A DNA stretch of 62,917 nt from Prevotella sp. UBA1705 (GTDB lineage Bacteria > Bacteroidota > Bacteroidia > Bacteroidales > Bacteroidaceae), in NCBI GenBank assembly GCA_002317385.1, contig DCJH01000059.1:1-62917 (forward strand). Reading direction: 5' to 3'. The position numbers and the translations under genes were made by a program. Below are positions 17,261 through 26,560 of the stretch, piece after piece (positions within the stretch are counted from its first letter, which is position 1; every line of letters begins with the position of its first letter). The notes under the pieces are model-generated. The model made no database searches. It saw only the letters and a program-made list of their open reading frames with translations, and was not told the origin of the DNA.

Positions 17261-20200
17261 ATGAATAGGAAGATTTTAGGATTTGCCTGCTTAGCATTAC
17301 TATCCACGGCACGGGGACAAGCTCAGGGCCTCAGTAAGGAGGAGCGGGGCACTATTGTCAGTGCTCTGAAGGGCTATACCCAAGGCATCAATACGGGTAA
17401 GATAGCCATAGATTCTACGCGGCTCGACGGCAACACGTTGAGTATTTTCCTCAACGATGGGCTCGGCGACGTGCCCATCAGGCAGGATAATGCCCAGGCG
17501 ATGACGGAGTCGGTGAAACGTCTTTTGCCCGAGCGGCTCGCCGGAAAAGACGTCAGGCTGTTGGTGGGAGGCCACGAATTGATGTCGCTCATCCCACGAA
17601 GTATGCAGTCGGGAAGTAGTCGTCGGCAGGCTTTCACGCATCCTTCCACTGTGCCTTTGGTGCGGCGGGTGGATGTTCCTTATCGCCCAACCAATGGATT
17701 GGCAGACCGACACATTGCCCTTTGGCAGAGCCACGGCAAGTATTTTGAGCCTGGTTACAACCGATGGGAGTGGCAACGGGCACGACTTTTCGAGTCGGTC
17801 GAGGACAAATTCACTCAGAGTTTTGTGCTTCCTTACCTCATACCCATGCTCGAAAAGGCTGGAGCCATCGTGATGACACCCCGCGAAAGAGATGCCAATC
17901 CCTACGAGGTGATAGTAGACAACGACAAGCAGCAGGCCGTTTCTCCCTACGAAGAGACCAACGGCACGCAGGCATGGCGTCGTGGCGAGGGAGTGGGTTT
18001 TGCTTATTCTCGCCTCATTTACAAGGATTTTGAGAACCCATTTACAGAGGGAACCTACCGACAGGTCAACACTGTAAGGCGCGCCAAGGATGCCAGTACG
18101 GTGACTTGGACACCCGACATCCCCGTAGACCGCAGGTATGCCGTATATGTTTCCTATCAGACGCTGCCCAACAGCACCGACGAGGCCCTGTATACGGTCT
18201 ACCATAAGGATGGGAAGACCTCGTTCCTGGTTAATCAACAGATGGGCGGCGGCACGTGGATCTACCTCGGAACCTTTGCTTTTGACAAGGGGACACGGGG
18301 AAAGGTGGTGCTGACTAACGTTTCCAAGAAAGAGCATCTCGTCGTTACGGCCGATGCTGTGAGGTTTGGAGGCGGTATGGGCAATATCGCACGATGTGCC
18401 GATAGCGACAGCATCTCCAGCTATACCAAGGGTAAAGGCAACGCCACCCTGTACGCTCGTAATGAGTGGCAGCCCCGTTTGGACTATCAACCTGAGGTGA
18501 GCGGCTATCCTCGCTACCTCGAAGGGGCGCGCTATTACATGCAGTGGGCTGGCATTCCATATAGCATCTATTCTCCCAGTCGGGGCAAAAACGATTACAC
18601 CGACGACTTCAAAAATCGTGGAGTATGGGTAAATTATCTGGCTGGAGGCACCAAGGCATGGCCCGATGCCAAGGGTTTGAACATCCCCATAGACCTTTCT
18701 TTTGCCTTCCATACCGACGCGGGAACGGTATATGGCGACTCTATCATCGGCACGCTGGGTATCTATCAGACGAGCCAGTATGGCGGGAAGTTTGCCGATG
18801 GCACCTCTCGCGATGCCAATAGAGACCTCTGCGACCTGGTGCTATCGAGCATCACGCAGGACGTCCGGCGCGTGGCCGAGCCCCGATGGACCCGTCGCGG
18901 CATGTGGAATCAGCGCTATTATGAGGCATGGACACCCCGTGTTCCGGCCATGTTGCTGGAGTTGATGTCTCACGAAAACTTCGCCGATATGCGCTATGGA
19001 CTGGATCCTCGCTTCCGGTTCGTGGCGAGCCGGGCTATATATAAAGGTATGCTCCGATTCCTGAGTGATGAATACGGCTACGACTATGTGGTTCAGCCGC
19101 TCCCCGTGAAGAATTTCTCGGCGTTGCTGGGAAAGAAGAATCGGGTGGAGTTGAGTTGGCAGGGCGTGGTCGACTCGCTGGAGCCGACTGCTGTTCCGGA
19201 GCGCTATATTGTGTATAAACGCATCGGAAACGGTGATTTCGATAATGGAACCGTGGTGAAATCAGCGTCTTACACCTGTGCCATTCCTATGGACGAGGTG
19301 GTCAGTTTCAAGGTGTCGGCCTTGAACAAAGGTGGTGAGAGTTTCCCATCTGAGGTGCTTTCGGTGGGCATCAACTCCAAGACCACACAGCAGCCAGTGC
19401 TTGTTATCAATGGCTTCGACCGCATTAGCGCTCCCGACGACTTCCGTTCTTCCGACGATGAACTGGCTGGATTCCTGGCCGATGACGACAATGGCGTGCC
19501 CGATCAGGAGATGATTTCCTACGTTGGAAAGATGAAAGAGTTCCGCCGCGCCATCCCATGGACCGACGACGACGCCTCCGGCTTTGGCGACAGCTATGGC
19601 AATGAGGAGCGGATTGTTATCGCCGGCAACACCTTCGACTATCCTGCGCTGCACGGACGCGCTATCATGAAGGCCGGATATAGCTTCGTCTCGATGAGCC
19701 GTTCGGCCATCAACACATCCAAAGCATTGAGCGCTTGGATGACGGGAAAGACTGAAACCACAACAGCCGACAAGGTGACGACAGGGCCTTTACCCTACGC
19801 AGCCATCGACCTTATCTTGGGAAAGGAGAAGCAGAGCAAGTTCGGACGACCGGGATTGCATCCCTTGAGCTTCAAGACATTCGATGAATCGATGCAGACT
19901 CTGCTCACCAACTATTGCCAGCAGGGGGGTAGGGTGTTTGTCTCTGGCTCGTATGTTGCTACCGATCTCTGGCAGAACCCATTGATAATAGGCAATAAAG
20001 CCGACCAGAAATTTGCCGAAAATATCTTGAAATACAAGTGGCGCGAGGATAGAGCCTGCACCACGGGACAGGTCAATTATGTGGTTTCGCCGCTTTCATC
20101 AGAGCGTACTCTGTTTGAATATCATAATCGGGCGAACGAGGAATCCTACGTGGTGGAATCACCGGATGCTATTGTTCCCGCCGACTCCTGTGCCTACACG

Positions 20201-20365
20201 GCTTTCCGTTATCCGGAAAACAACATGAGTGCGGGCATTGTCTATGGTGGCAACGGTAAGGACAACTGGCGCACCGTGGTCTTGGCTTTCCCGTTTGAAT
20301 CGGTGAAAAGCGAAGCCATCAGGGACAAAATGATGGAGCAAATCCTCCGATTCCTCACGAAATAG
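17261..20365 (+). CDS. Amidase-like protein with golvesin/xanthan-lyase-type domain
   Basis: A 1034-residue secreted protein with a signal peptide ending near ARGQAQ. Residues about 140-215 and 480-600 resemble a split N-acetylmuramoyl-L-alanine amidase (Amidase_3) fold. Candidate zinc ligands are His 158 (LWQSHGK), a Glu in the WEWQRARLFESVED helix (169-182), His 484 (FAFHTDAG) and Glu 567 (LLELMSHEN). Between the halves (about 240-375) lies a beta-rich golvesin C-terminal-like domain, the reason such proteins are often labelled xanthan lyase. A fibronectin type III-like domain follows at about 630-705, and the last 330 residues are unassigned. As first gene of the salvage operon it would be expected to strip stem peptides from MurNAc; that is inference from the fold and the neighbours. 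Confidence 0.75.
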   Translation: MNRKILGFACLALLSTARGQAQGLSKEERGTIVSALKGYTQGINTGKIAIDSTRLDGNTLSIFLNDGLGDVPIRQDNAQAMTESVKRLLPERLAGKDVRLLVGGHELMSLIPRSMQSGSSRRQAFTHPSTVPLVRRVDVPYRPTNGLADRHIALWQSHGKYFEPGYNRWEWQRARLFESVEDKFTQSFVLPYLIPMLEKAGAIVMTPRERDANPYEVIVDNDKQQAVSPYEETNGTQAWRRGEGVGFAYSRLIYKDFENPFTEGTYRQVNTVRRAKDASTVTWTPDIPVDRRYAVYVSYQTLPNSTDEALYTVYHKDGKTSFLVNQQMGGGTWIYLGTFAFDKGTRGKVVLTNVSKKEHLVVTADAVRFGGGMGNIARCADSDSISSYTKGKGNATLYARNEWQPRLDYQPEVSGYPRYLEGARYYMQWAGIPYSIYSPSRGKNDYTDDFKNRGVWVNYLAGGTKAWPDAKGLNIPIDLSFAFHTDAGTVYGDSIIGTLGIYQTSQYGGKFADGTSRDANRDLCDLVLSSITQDVRRVAEPRWTRRGMWNQRYYEAWTPRVPAMLLELMSHENFADMRYGLDPRFRFVASRAIYKGMLRFLSDEYGYDYVVQPLPVKNFSALLGKKNRVELSWQGVVDSLEPTAVPERYIVYKRIGNGDFDNGTVVKSASYTCAIPMDEVVSFKVSALNKGGESFPSEVLSVGINSKTTQQPVLVINGFDRISAPDDFRSSDDELAGFLADDDNGVPDQEMISYVGKMKEFRRAIPWTDDDASGFGDSYGNEERIVIAGNTFDYPALHGRAIMKAGYSFVSMSRSAINTSKALSAWMTGKTETTTADKVTTGPLPYAAIDLILGKEKQSKFGRPGLHPLSFKTFDESMQTLLTNYCQQGGRVFVSGSYVATDLWQNPLIIGNKADQKFAENILKYKWREDRACTTGQVNYVVSPLSSERTLFEYHNRANEESYVVESPDAIVPADSCAYTAFRYPENNMSAGIVYGGNGKDNWRTVVLAFPFESVKSEAIRDKMMEQILRFLTK

Positions 20366-20464
20366 ATAGGAAATCAGCCCGAGAAGTAGTGCCCAATGCA
20401 CTGACTTGAAGGCCGAAACAGAATATAGGTAGAACTCTGATATTAAATAAAATCAATAAGATAT

Positions 20465-21901
20465 ATGAAAAAAATCATAGATTGCTTTGTGCCGCAAGGC
20501 GTTGCAGAAGAGACGAATAAAAATGTAGAGACCCTGAAGGAACTCGACATCGTCAACCGAGTGATGGTTGTAGAGACATCGGTCAAGAGCAGTTCAACCC
20601 TGCGCGACATGGCCCAGCAGGCAGAAGCACCCTACACCCTGCTCTTCTTGAAGAACCAGTTCATCAACATGGGCTACCTCGCTTTGGAGCGGATGGTACA
20701 GATTGCCGACATCACCAAGGCCGGCATGACCTATTCCGACCACTATAACGTGTCTGCCGAAGGTATTCGCACCGATGCTCCCGTTATCGATTACCAGAAG
20801 GGAAGCCTGCGCGATGATTTCGATTTCGGCTCAGTGCTGCTCTTCAGAACCGATGCTTTGAAGGACGCTGCAGCTCGCATGAAGGCCGATTACCAGGCCG
20901 CCGGCTTCTATGACCTACGTTTGAAGATGGCCGAAAAGGAGTCGTTCGAGCACATCAACGAGTTTCTTTACTCGGAAGTGGAGCTCGACAACCGTAAGAC
21001 GGGCGAGAAACTCTTCGACTATGTAGACCCCCGCAACCGCGCTTCACAGATTGAGATGGAGGCCGCCTGCACCGAATATCTGAAGGAAGTGGGCGCTTAT
21101 CTCGAGCCACAGTTCCCCCACGTGCCCTTAGATGGTGGCGAATTTGAGTGCGAAGCGTCCATTATGATACCTGTACGCAACCGCATTCGCACCATTCGCG
21201 ATGCCATCAACAGTGCGCTGAGCCAGCAGACCAACTTCAAATATAATGTGTTTGTGGTGGAAAACGGTCCTGAATGTCACTCGACCGACGGCACGACGGA
21301 GGCTGTAGACGAGTTTAAGGACGATCCTCGACTCATTCATATCATTCCGACGCGCAACGATTTGGGCGTGGGTGGCAGCTGGAACATGGCGGCGCACCAT
21401 CCCCAATGTGGTAAGTTTATCGTTCAATTGGACAGCGACGACCTCTATTCCGGCCCTGATACCCTGCAGAAGATGGTCGATGCGTTCTATGAACAGAACT
21501 GCGCCATGATCATTGGCTCCTACATGCTCACCGATATCAACCTGAATATCCTGCCTCCCGGCAAGATCGACCATAAAGAATGGACCCCCGAGAACGGCCG
21601 CAATAATGCGCTGCGCATCAACGGACTGGGTGCGCCCCGTGCCTTCTTCACCCCCGCTATCCGTGAGATCAACCTGCCCAATGTGAACTATGGCGAGGAC
21701 TATGCCCTCGGGTTGGCCATCTCTCGACGCTATCAGATTGGTCGAATCTATGACGTGTTGTACAACTGCCGCCGCTGGGACGACAACTCCGACGGTAATC
21801 TGAGCATCGAGAAGGAGAACCGAAACAACACCTACAAGGACCGCATCCGCACGTGGGAGCTGCTCGCCCGCATCGCCATGAACCAGAAAGCCGGGCAATA
21901 A
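20465..21901 (+). CDS. Glycosyltransferase family 2 protein
   Basis: A 478-residue cytosolic protein without signal or membrane segments. The C-terminal half (from about residue 225) is a GT-A fold: CEASIMIPVRNRIRTIRDAI, the DxD-type metal motif in VQLDSDDLYSG and a later GEDYALGLAISRRY. The N-terminal 220 residues look like a second, degenerate GT-like fold (it also contains TLLFLKNQF and MTYSDHY). Its stop codon overlaps the start of the AmpG-like permease (TAATG), so it is firmly part of this operon. A biosynthetic-looking transferase in a catabolic operon is odd; its acceptor is unknown. Confidence 0.88.
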   Translation: MKKIIDCFVPQGVAEETNKNVETLKELDIVNRVMVVETSVKSSSTLRDMAQQAEAPYTLLFLKNQFINMGYLALERMVQIADITKAGMTYSDHYNVSAEGIRTDAPVIDYQKGSLRDDFDFGSVLLFRTDALKDAAARMKADYQAAGFYDLRLKMAEKESFEHINEFLYSEVELDNRKTGEKLFDYVDPRNRASQIEMEAACTEYLKEVGAYLEPQFPHVPLDGGEFECEASIMIPVRNRIRTIRDAINSALSQQTNFKYNVFVVENGPECHSTDGTTEAVDEFKDDPRLIHIIPTRNDLGVGGSWNMAAHHPQCGKFIVQLDSDDLYSGPDTLQKMVDAFYEQNCAMIIGSYMLTDINLNILPPGKIDHKEWTPENGRNNALRINGLGAPRAFFTPAIREINLPNVNYGEDYALGLAISRRYQIGRIYDVLYNCRRWDDNSDGNLSIEKENRNNTYKDRIRTWELLARIAMNQKAGQ

Positions 21902-23259
21902 TGAGCGCAAAACAGAGAAACCTTGCACCGTGGGCTTGGATTCCCACGTTGTATTTTGCCGAGGGAATCCCCTATTTCATCGTCAACAACATATCGGTAA
22001 CGATGTTCACGAAGATGGGGGTGCCCAACGGCGAGATGGCTCTCTTTACGAGCCTGCTCTATCTTCCGTGGACCATCAAGCCGCTGTGGAGCCCGTTTGT
22101 CGATATTATCCGCACCAAGCGCTGGTGGATTCTGGCCATGCAGCTATTGATGAGCGCCGCCTTTATCCTGCTCACGTTGTCGATTCCTCACCCCGGAGCA
22201 TCGACGATTGCAGCCACTTCGACGCCCATCAGCATGTTCACGTTCACGCTCATCCTCTTTATTATTACCGCATTCGCCTCGGCCACCCACGACATAGCGG
22301 CCGACGGATTCTACATGCTCGCCCTGAAACCCGACGAACAGTCGTTCTTTGTGGGAATCCGCAGCACTTTCTATCGCCTGTCGTCTATCTTTGGGCAGGG
22401 CGTGTTGGTGTATATTGCCGGTGTGTGGGAGCATAGAACGGGCAACATTCCTATGTCGTGGATTGTGACGATGGGCATCACAGCCGTCATCTTCTCAGCC
22501 GTCTCGCTCTACCATATCTTCATGCTGCCTAAGCCTACGGCCGATGCTCAGCGCCTCTCGGCCGACGTGAAGGACAAGGCCGGGGAAATCATTTCGGAAT
22601 TCGGCCGCACTTTTGCCACCTACTTCCGTAAGTCGGGCGTGTGGCTCGCCATCGTTTTCATGCTGCTCTACCGCCTTCCCGAGGCCTTCTTATTGAAGAT
22701 GGTGAACCCCTTCCTGCTCGCAACACCCGAGAATGGCGGACTTGGATTGGCCACCGAAGACGTGGGCATTGTCTATGGCACGATAGGTGTGCTGTTTCTT
22801 ACCATTGGTGGAATTATCGGCGGTATAGCCGCATCGAAGTGGGGACTCAAGAAATCGCTGTGGCCCATGGCTGCTTGCATGACCCTGCCCTGCGCCACCT
22901 TTGTCTACCTCAGCATGAGCCACGCCTCCAATCTGGTAGTCATCAGCACTTGCGTGGCTATCGAGCAGTTTGGCTATGGCTTTGGTTTCACGGCCTATAT
23001 GCTCTATATGATGTACTTCTCCGAAGGCGAATTCACCACGGCCCACTACGCTATCTGTACGGCTTTCATGGCCCTGAGCATGATGATTCCGGGCATGTTT
23101 GCCGGCTATATCCAGGAGATGTTTGCCGGATTGTTTGGCAACGTGGCCAGCTACGAGTGGTTCTTCTGGATGGTCATGGTTTGTTGTATAGCCACAGTCA
23201 TCGTCACTTTCTTTGCCCAACGGCAGGTTGACGAGCACTATGGGCGCAAAAACGCATAA
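21901..23259 (+). CDS. ampG: AmpG-like MFS permease (muropeptide transporter)
   Basis: A 452-residue inner-membrane protein with about 12-14 predicted hydrophobic segments. The start ATG 21901 overlaps the preceding stop codon. The N-terminus (APWAWIPTLYFAEGIPYF) and the following LPWTIKPLWSPFVD are typical of the AmpG branch of the major facilitator superfamily, which brings GlcNAc-anhydroMurNAc peptides or related fragments from periplasm to cytoplasm. It is followed after 6 nt by a NamZ-type muramidase gene, the same gene association as in Tannerella forsythia. The precise cargo is inference. Confidence 0.85.
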   Translation: MSAKQRNLAPWAWIPTLYFAEGIPYFIVNNISVTMFTKMGVPNGEMALFTSLLYLPWTIKPLWSPFVDIIRTKRWWILAMQLLMSAAFILLTLSIPHPGASTIAATSTPISMFTFTLILFIITAFASATHDIAADGFYMLALKPDEQSFFVGIRSTFYRLSSIFGQGVLVYIAGVWEHRTGNIPMSWIVTMGITAVIFSAVSLYHIFMLPKPTADAQRLSADVKDKAGEIISEFGRTFATYFRKSGVWLAIVFMLLYRLPEAFLLKMVNPFLLATPENGGLGLATEDVGIVYGTIGVLFLTIGGIIGGIAASKWGLKKSLWPMAACMTLPCATFVYLSMSHASNLVVISTCVAIEQFGYGFGFTAYMLYMMYFSEGEFTTAHYAICTAFMALSMMIPGMFAGYIQEMFAGLFGNVASYEWFFWMVMVCCIATVIVTFFAQRQVDEHYGRKNA

Positions 23260-23265
23260 TATCGT

Positions 23266-24495
23266 ATGAAAAAGCTTGTTCTTCTGTTTGCCTGTTGCCT
23301 GCTCTTGAGTGGTGCGCAGGCCAAGAAAGTGATAACCGGCATCGAGGTTTTGAAACTTCAGAACTTCAAGATGCTGGAGGGAAAGCGTGTGGGTCTGGTG
23401 ACCAACCCCACTGGAGTAGACAATAATCTGGTGTCGGACATTGACCTCTTGCACCGCGCCAAGAACGTGAATCTCGTGGCGCTGTTTGGTCCTGAGCATG
23501 GCGTCAGGGGTAGTGCGCATGCCGGTTTCTCGGTCAACAACGACATAGATCCTGCTACCGGCCTGAAGGTCTACTCGCTCTATGGCAAGAACCGAACCCC
23601 GTCTAAGGAGATGCTCGAAGGCATCGACGTGCTGGTGTACGATATTCAGGACATCGGTTGCCGCTCGTTTACCTACGTCAGCACGCTGGGCAACCTCATG
23701 AAAGCTGCTGCCCAGAACCACATCAAGGTGGTGGTGCTCGACCGTCCCAACCCATTGGGTGGCGAAAAGGTAGAGGGAAATCTGGTGGAAGACGACTGCG
23801 TGTCGTTTGTCAGCCAGTTCAAGATACCCTACGTCTATGGTCTTACACCTGGCGAGGTGGCCTTGCTGCTCAACGGTGAGGGCCTGCTCGGCGGCGCGAA
23901 ATGCGACCTCACGGTGGTGAAGATGAAGGGATGGAAGCGCCGCATGACCTACGAGGACACTGGTTTGAAGTGGGTGCTGTCGTCGCCCCATATTCCCCAG
24001 GCCACCACGGCCCTGTTCTATCCCATCACCGGCATTGTGGGCGAGCTCGACAGCCTGTCTATCGGTGTAGGCTACACCATGCCCTTTCAGCTCATTGGCG
24101 CCCCCTGGATCAAGGCACCGCAGCTGGCCGACGACCTGAATGCGCTCCGTTTGCCGGGCGTTTTGTTCCGTCCTGTCTATTATTCGCCTTATTATGCCTA
24201 TGGCAAAGGCTCCGAGTTGCAGGGTGTGCAAATCTACCTCACCGATTATCGCAAGGCTCGTTTGTGCGACATCCAGTTCTATGTGTTGCAGGAACTCTAC
24301 AAGCTCTATCCCGACCATCCTATCCTTGAGCAGGCTTCGGATAACCGCAAGAGCATGATCGACAAGGTATGCGGGTCCAAGCAGATACGTCGGCTTTTCT
24401 CCGAGCGCCATCTCTGGGCCGACGCCAAGCCCTATTGGGACAAGGACGTAGAGCAGTTTAAGCGTGTCTCCAAGAAGTATTACCTCTACAAATAG
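23266..24495 (+). CDS. namZ: NamZ-type exo-beta-N-acetylmuramidase (DUF1343)
   Basis: A 409-residue protein with a signal peptide (MKKLVLLFACCLLLSGAQA). The whole mature part is the DUF1343 fold. The motif LVALFGPEHGVRG contains the Glu-His pair that is catalytic in NamZ enzymes, and VLVYDIQDIGCRSFTYVST and VVVLDRPNPLGG are family hallmarks. NamZ enzymes (known from Bacillus subtilis and Tannerella forsythia) release MurNAc from the non-reducing ends of peptidoglycan fragments. Free MurNAc is what the next three genes would import, phosphorylate and cleave. Confidence 0.9.
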   Translation: MKKLVLLFACCLLLSGAQAKKVITGIEVLKLQNFKMLEGKRVGLVTNPTGVDNNLVSDIDLLHRAKNVNLVALFGPEHGVRGSAHAGFSVNNDIDPATGLKVYSLYGKNRTPSKEMLEGIDVLVYDIQDIGCRSFTYVSTLGNLMKAAAQNHIKVVVLDRPNPLGGEKVEGNLVEDDCVSFVSQFKIPYVYGLTPGEVALLLNGEGLLGGAKCDLTVVKMKGWKRRMTYEDTGLKWVLSSPHIPQATTALFYPITGIVGELDSLSIGVGYTMPFQLIGAPWIKAPQLADDLNALRLPGVLFRPVYYSPYYAYGKGSELQGVQIYLTDYRKARLCDIQFYVLQELYKLYPDHPILEQASDNRKSMIDKVCGSKQIRRLFSERHLWADAKPYWDKDVEQFKRVSKKYYLYK

Positions 24496-24503
24496 CACTC
24501 TGC

Positions 24504-25643
24504 ATGCAGCAAAGAATACAGTCTGTCGACATCCTGCGCGGCATCACCATTGCCGGCATGATACTCGTCAACAATCCCGGAAGCGACTCGGTCTATGCCC
24601 CTCTGGAGCATGCCGAGTGGATTGGACTAACGCCCACCGACCTGGTGTTTCCCTTCTTCATGTTCATCATGGGCATCACCACCTATCTGTCGCTGCGCAA
24701 GTTCAATTTCGAATGGTCGTGGCCCTGTGCGCGCAAAGTGCTGAAACGGGCATTGCTGCTATGGTTCATCGGTCTGGCCATTGCCTGGTCCATCGGATTT
24801 GTGCGCGGACTCATCAGTCCCGACCATGCTGCCCTGTCGCTCGGGGAGAGACTGTGGGTGTCGGCCAACACGCTGGACCACATCCGCATCCTCGGCGTTC
24901 TGCCCCGCTTGGGTATCTGCTACGGACTGGCTTCGGTGGTGGGGCTGTCGGTCAACCATAGGTTCATTCCCTGGCTCATTGCCTTGATCTTCATCGGTTA
25001 CTACATCCTGCTGCAGGTGGCCAATGGCTATGCCCACGACGCCAGCAACATCCTGGCCATAGTCGACGACCTCATCTTGGGCCACAACCATGTGTATCGG
25101 TGGGAGAGTCCCGACCCGGAGGGCATCCTGAGCACGCTGCCGGCGCTGGGCCACGTGCTCATCGGCTTCTGCGTGGGTAGGGTGGTGATGAATCTCGACA
25201 ACCTCAACGACAAGATAGAGCGCCTCTTCATCTATGGCGCTGTGCTGCTCATGGTGGGCTTCCTGCTTTCCTATGCATGCCCCATCAGCAAGAAACTGTG
25301 GACGCCCACCTTCTCCTTGGTGAGCTGCGGACTGGGTTCGCTGCTGCTCGCACTGCTCACCTGGGTCATCGACAAGCGGCAGCATCGCGACGCCTCGTTG
25401 CGTTTCGTCCATGTGTTCGGTGTCAATCCGCTGGCCCTCTACGTGCTTTCCGATCTGTTGCTCATCCCTCTCAGCATGCTTCCGCTCGTTGGCGGCGAGA
25501 GCTTCCAGTCGGTTGCTTACGGAGCGATGGAGCCGTGGCTCGGCGCCAAGGCCGCCTCACTGGCATGGGCCGTGGTCTATGTGCTCATCAACTGGTGCTT
25601 CGGCTATTACCTTTTCAAGAAAAAAATATATATAAAACTATGA
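24504..25643 (+). CDS. DUF5009/NagX-family membrane protein, MurT-like MurNAc transporter
   Basis: A 379-residue polytopic membrane protein with about ten hydrophobic segments. The N-terminus (RIQSVDILRGITIAGMILV, then PTDLVFPFFMFIMG) is the signature of the heparan-alpha-glucosaminide N-acetyltransferase-like/NagX family. In Tannerella forsythia a protein of this family encoded beside the kinase and etherase imports MurNAc (MurT); the identical gene order here supports that function over an acyltransferase. It is spaced 8 nt from namZ and overlaps the kinase gene by 4 nt (ATGA). Confidence 0.85.
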   Translation: MQQRIQSVDILRGITIAGMILVNNPGSDSVYAPLEHAEWIGLTPTDLVFPFFMFIMGITTYLSLRKFNFEWSWPCARKVLKRALLLWFIGLAIAWSIGFVRGLISPDHAALSLGERLWVSANTLDHIRILGVLPRLGICYGLASVVGLSVNHRFIPWLIALIFIGYYILLQVANGYAHDASNILAIVDDLILGHNHVYRWESPDPEGILSTLPALGHVLIGFCVGRVVMNLDNLNDKIERLFIYGAVLLMVGFLLSYACPISKKLWTPTFSLVSCGLGSLLLALLTWVIDKRQHRDASLRFVHVFGVNPLALYVLSDLLLIPLSMLPLVGGESFQSVAYGAMEPWLGAKAASLAWAVVYVLINWCFGYYLFKKKIYIKL

Positions 25644-26485
25644 TATTATTAGCAGACAGTGGTTCTACCAAGACCGATTGGTGTGTGGTAGACGGTGGCA
25701 AAGCCATCCAACAGGTGAAGACCCGCGGCACCAACCCCTTCTTCCAGACCGAAGACGAGATAGCCGCCGAAATACAGTCGGCCTTGGTTCCGGAGCTTCC
25801 CACAACCGAAATCAGTGATGTTTTCTTCTACGGAGCGGGCTGCACGCCCGAGAAACAGCCCATCCTGGAGCACGCGCTCAAGCGTCATCTCCACATCTCT
25901 GGGCGCTGCGAGGTGGCCTCCGACATGCTGGCGGCGGCCCGTAGCCTCTGCGGACACCAGCCGGGCATAGGTTGCATTCTCGGCACGGGCAGCAACTCGT
26001 GTGCCTACGACGGCGAGAAGATCACCCACAACGTGTCTCCCCTTGGCTTTATCCTCGGCGATGAGGGCAGCGGTGCGGTGCTGGGCAAACTGCTGGTGGG
26101 CGACGTGCTGAAACGACAGTTGCCGCAGGAGATTATCGACAGGTTTAATGAGAAGTTCCACCTCACCAATGCCGACATCATCGAGCGGGTGTATCGTCAG
26201 AAACTGCCCAACCGATTCCTGGCCAGTCTGGTGCCATTCCTGAGCGAGAACCTCAGTCATCCGGCTGTCTATCAGCTGGTGGAGAACAGTTTCCGCAGCT
26301 TCCTGCAGCGCAATGTGAAGCAATATGAGGGTTGGCAGAGGCTGCCCATCGGTTTTGTAGGCTCCATCGCCTACTATTTCCGACAGCCTTTGGAGAGTGC
26401 CCTACAGAAGGAAGGCATGAGCCTCGGCCGAGTGATTCAGGCACCTATGGAGGGTCTTGTGGCCTACCACACCGGCAGAATTTAG
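25640..26485 (+). CDS. murK: BadF/BadG-type amino-sugar kinase, probable MurNAc kinase
   Basis: A 281-residue cytosolic kinase of the ASKHA fold. The start ATG 25640 overlaps the previous stop; the longer open frame upstream to 25277 only overlaps the preceding gene. Visible are the phosphate-1 loop ILLADSGSTKTDW, the N-P-F-F substrate segment (RGTNPFFQ), GIGCILGTGSNSCAYDG and GFILGDEGSGAVLGK. The family includes N-acetylglucosamine kinases; here the flanking MurT-like and MurQ genes point to MurNAc as substrate, giving MurNAc 6-phosphate. The symbol follows the Tannerella gene and rests on context. Confidence 0.88.
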   Translation: MILLADSGSTKTDWCVVDGGKAIQQVKTRGTNPFFQTEDEIAAEIQSALVPELPTTEISDVFFYGAGCTPEKQPILEHALKRHLHISGRCEVASDMLAAARSLCGHQPGIGCILGTGSNSCAYDGEKITHNVSPLGFILGDEGSGAVLGKLLVGDVLKRQLPQEIIDRFNEKFHLTNADIIERVYRQKLPNRFLASLVPFLSENLSHPAVYQLVENSFRSFLQRNVKQYEGWQRLPIGFVGSIAYYFRQPLESALQKEGMSLGRVIQAPMEGLVAYHTGRI

Positions 26486-26560
26486 TTTCCATTCATCTGC
26501 ATCCTGCGCTCGCCCAAGTCCTTGGGGCTGGCGAGGCGGATGCCTAAAACCGAAGAAACG

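Noticed and set aside
17261..20365. Xanthan lyase function
   Set aside because: The label would come only from the golvesin-like domain; no polysaccharide-lyase catalytic region is visible and the operon concerns cell-wall sugars.
22690..24498. 602-residue minus-strand open frame
   Set aside because: It lies antisense to the permease and NamZ genes, which have clear family motifs; its translation is His/Val-rich low-information sequence with no domain, typical of an antisense shadow in GC-rich coding DNA.
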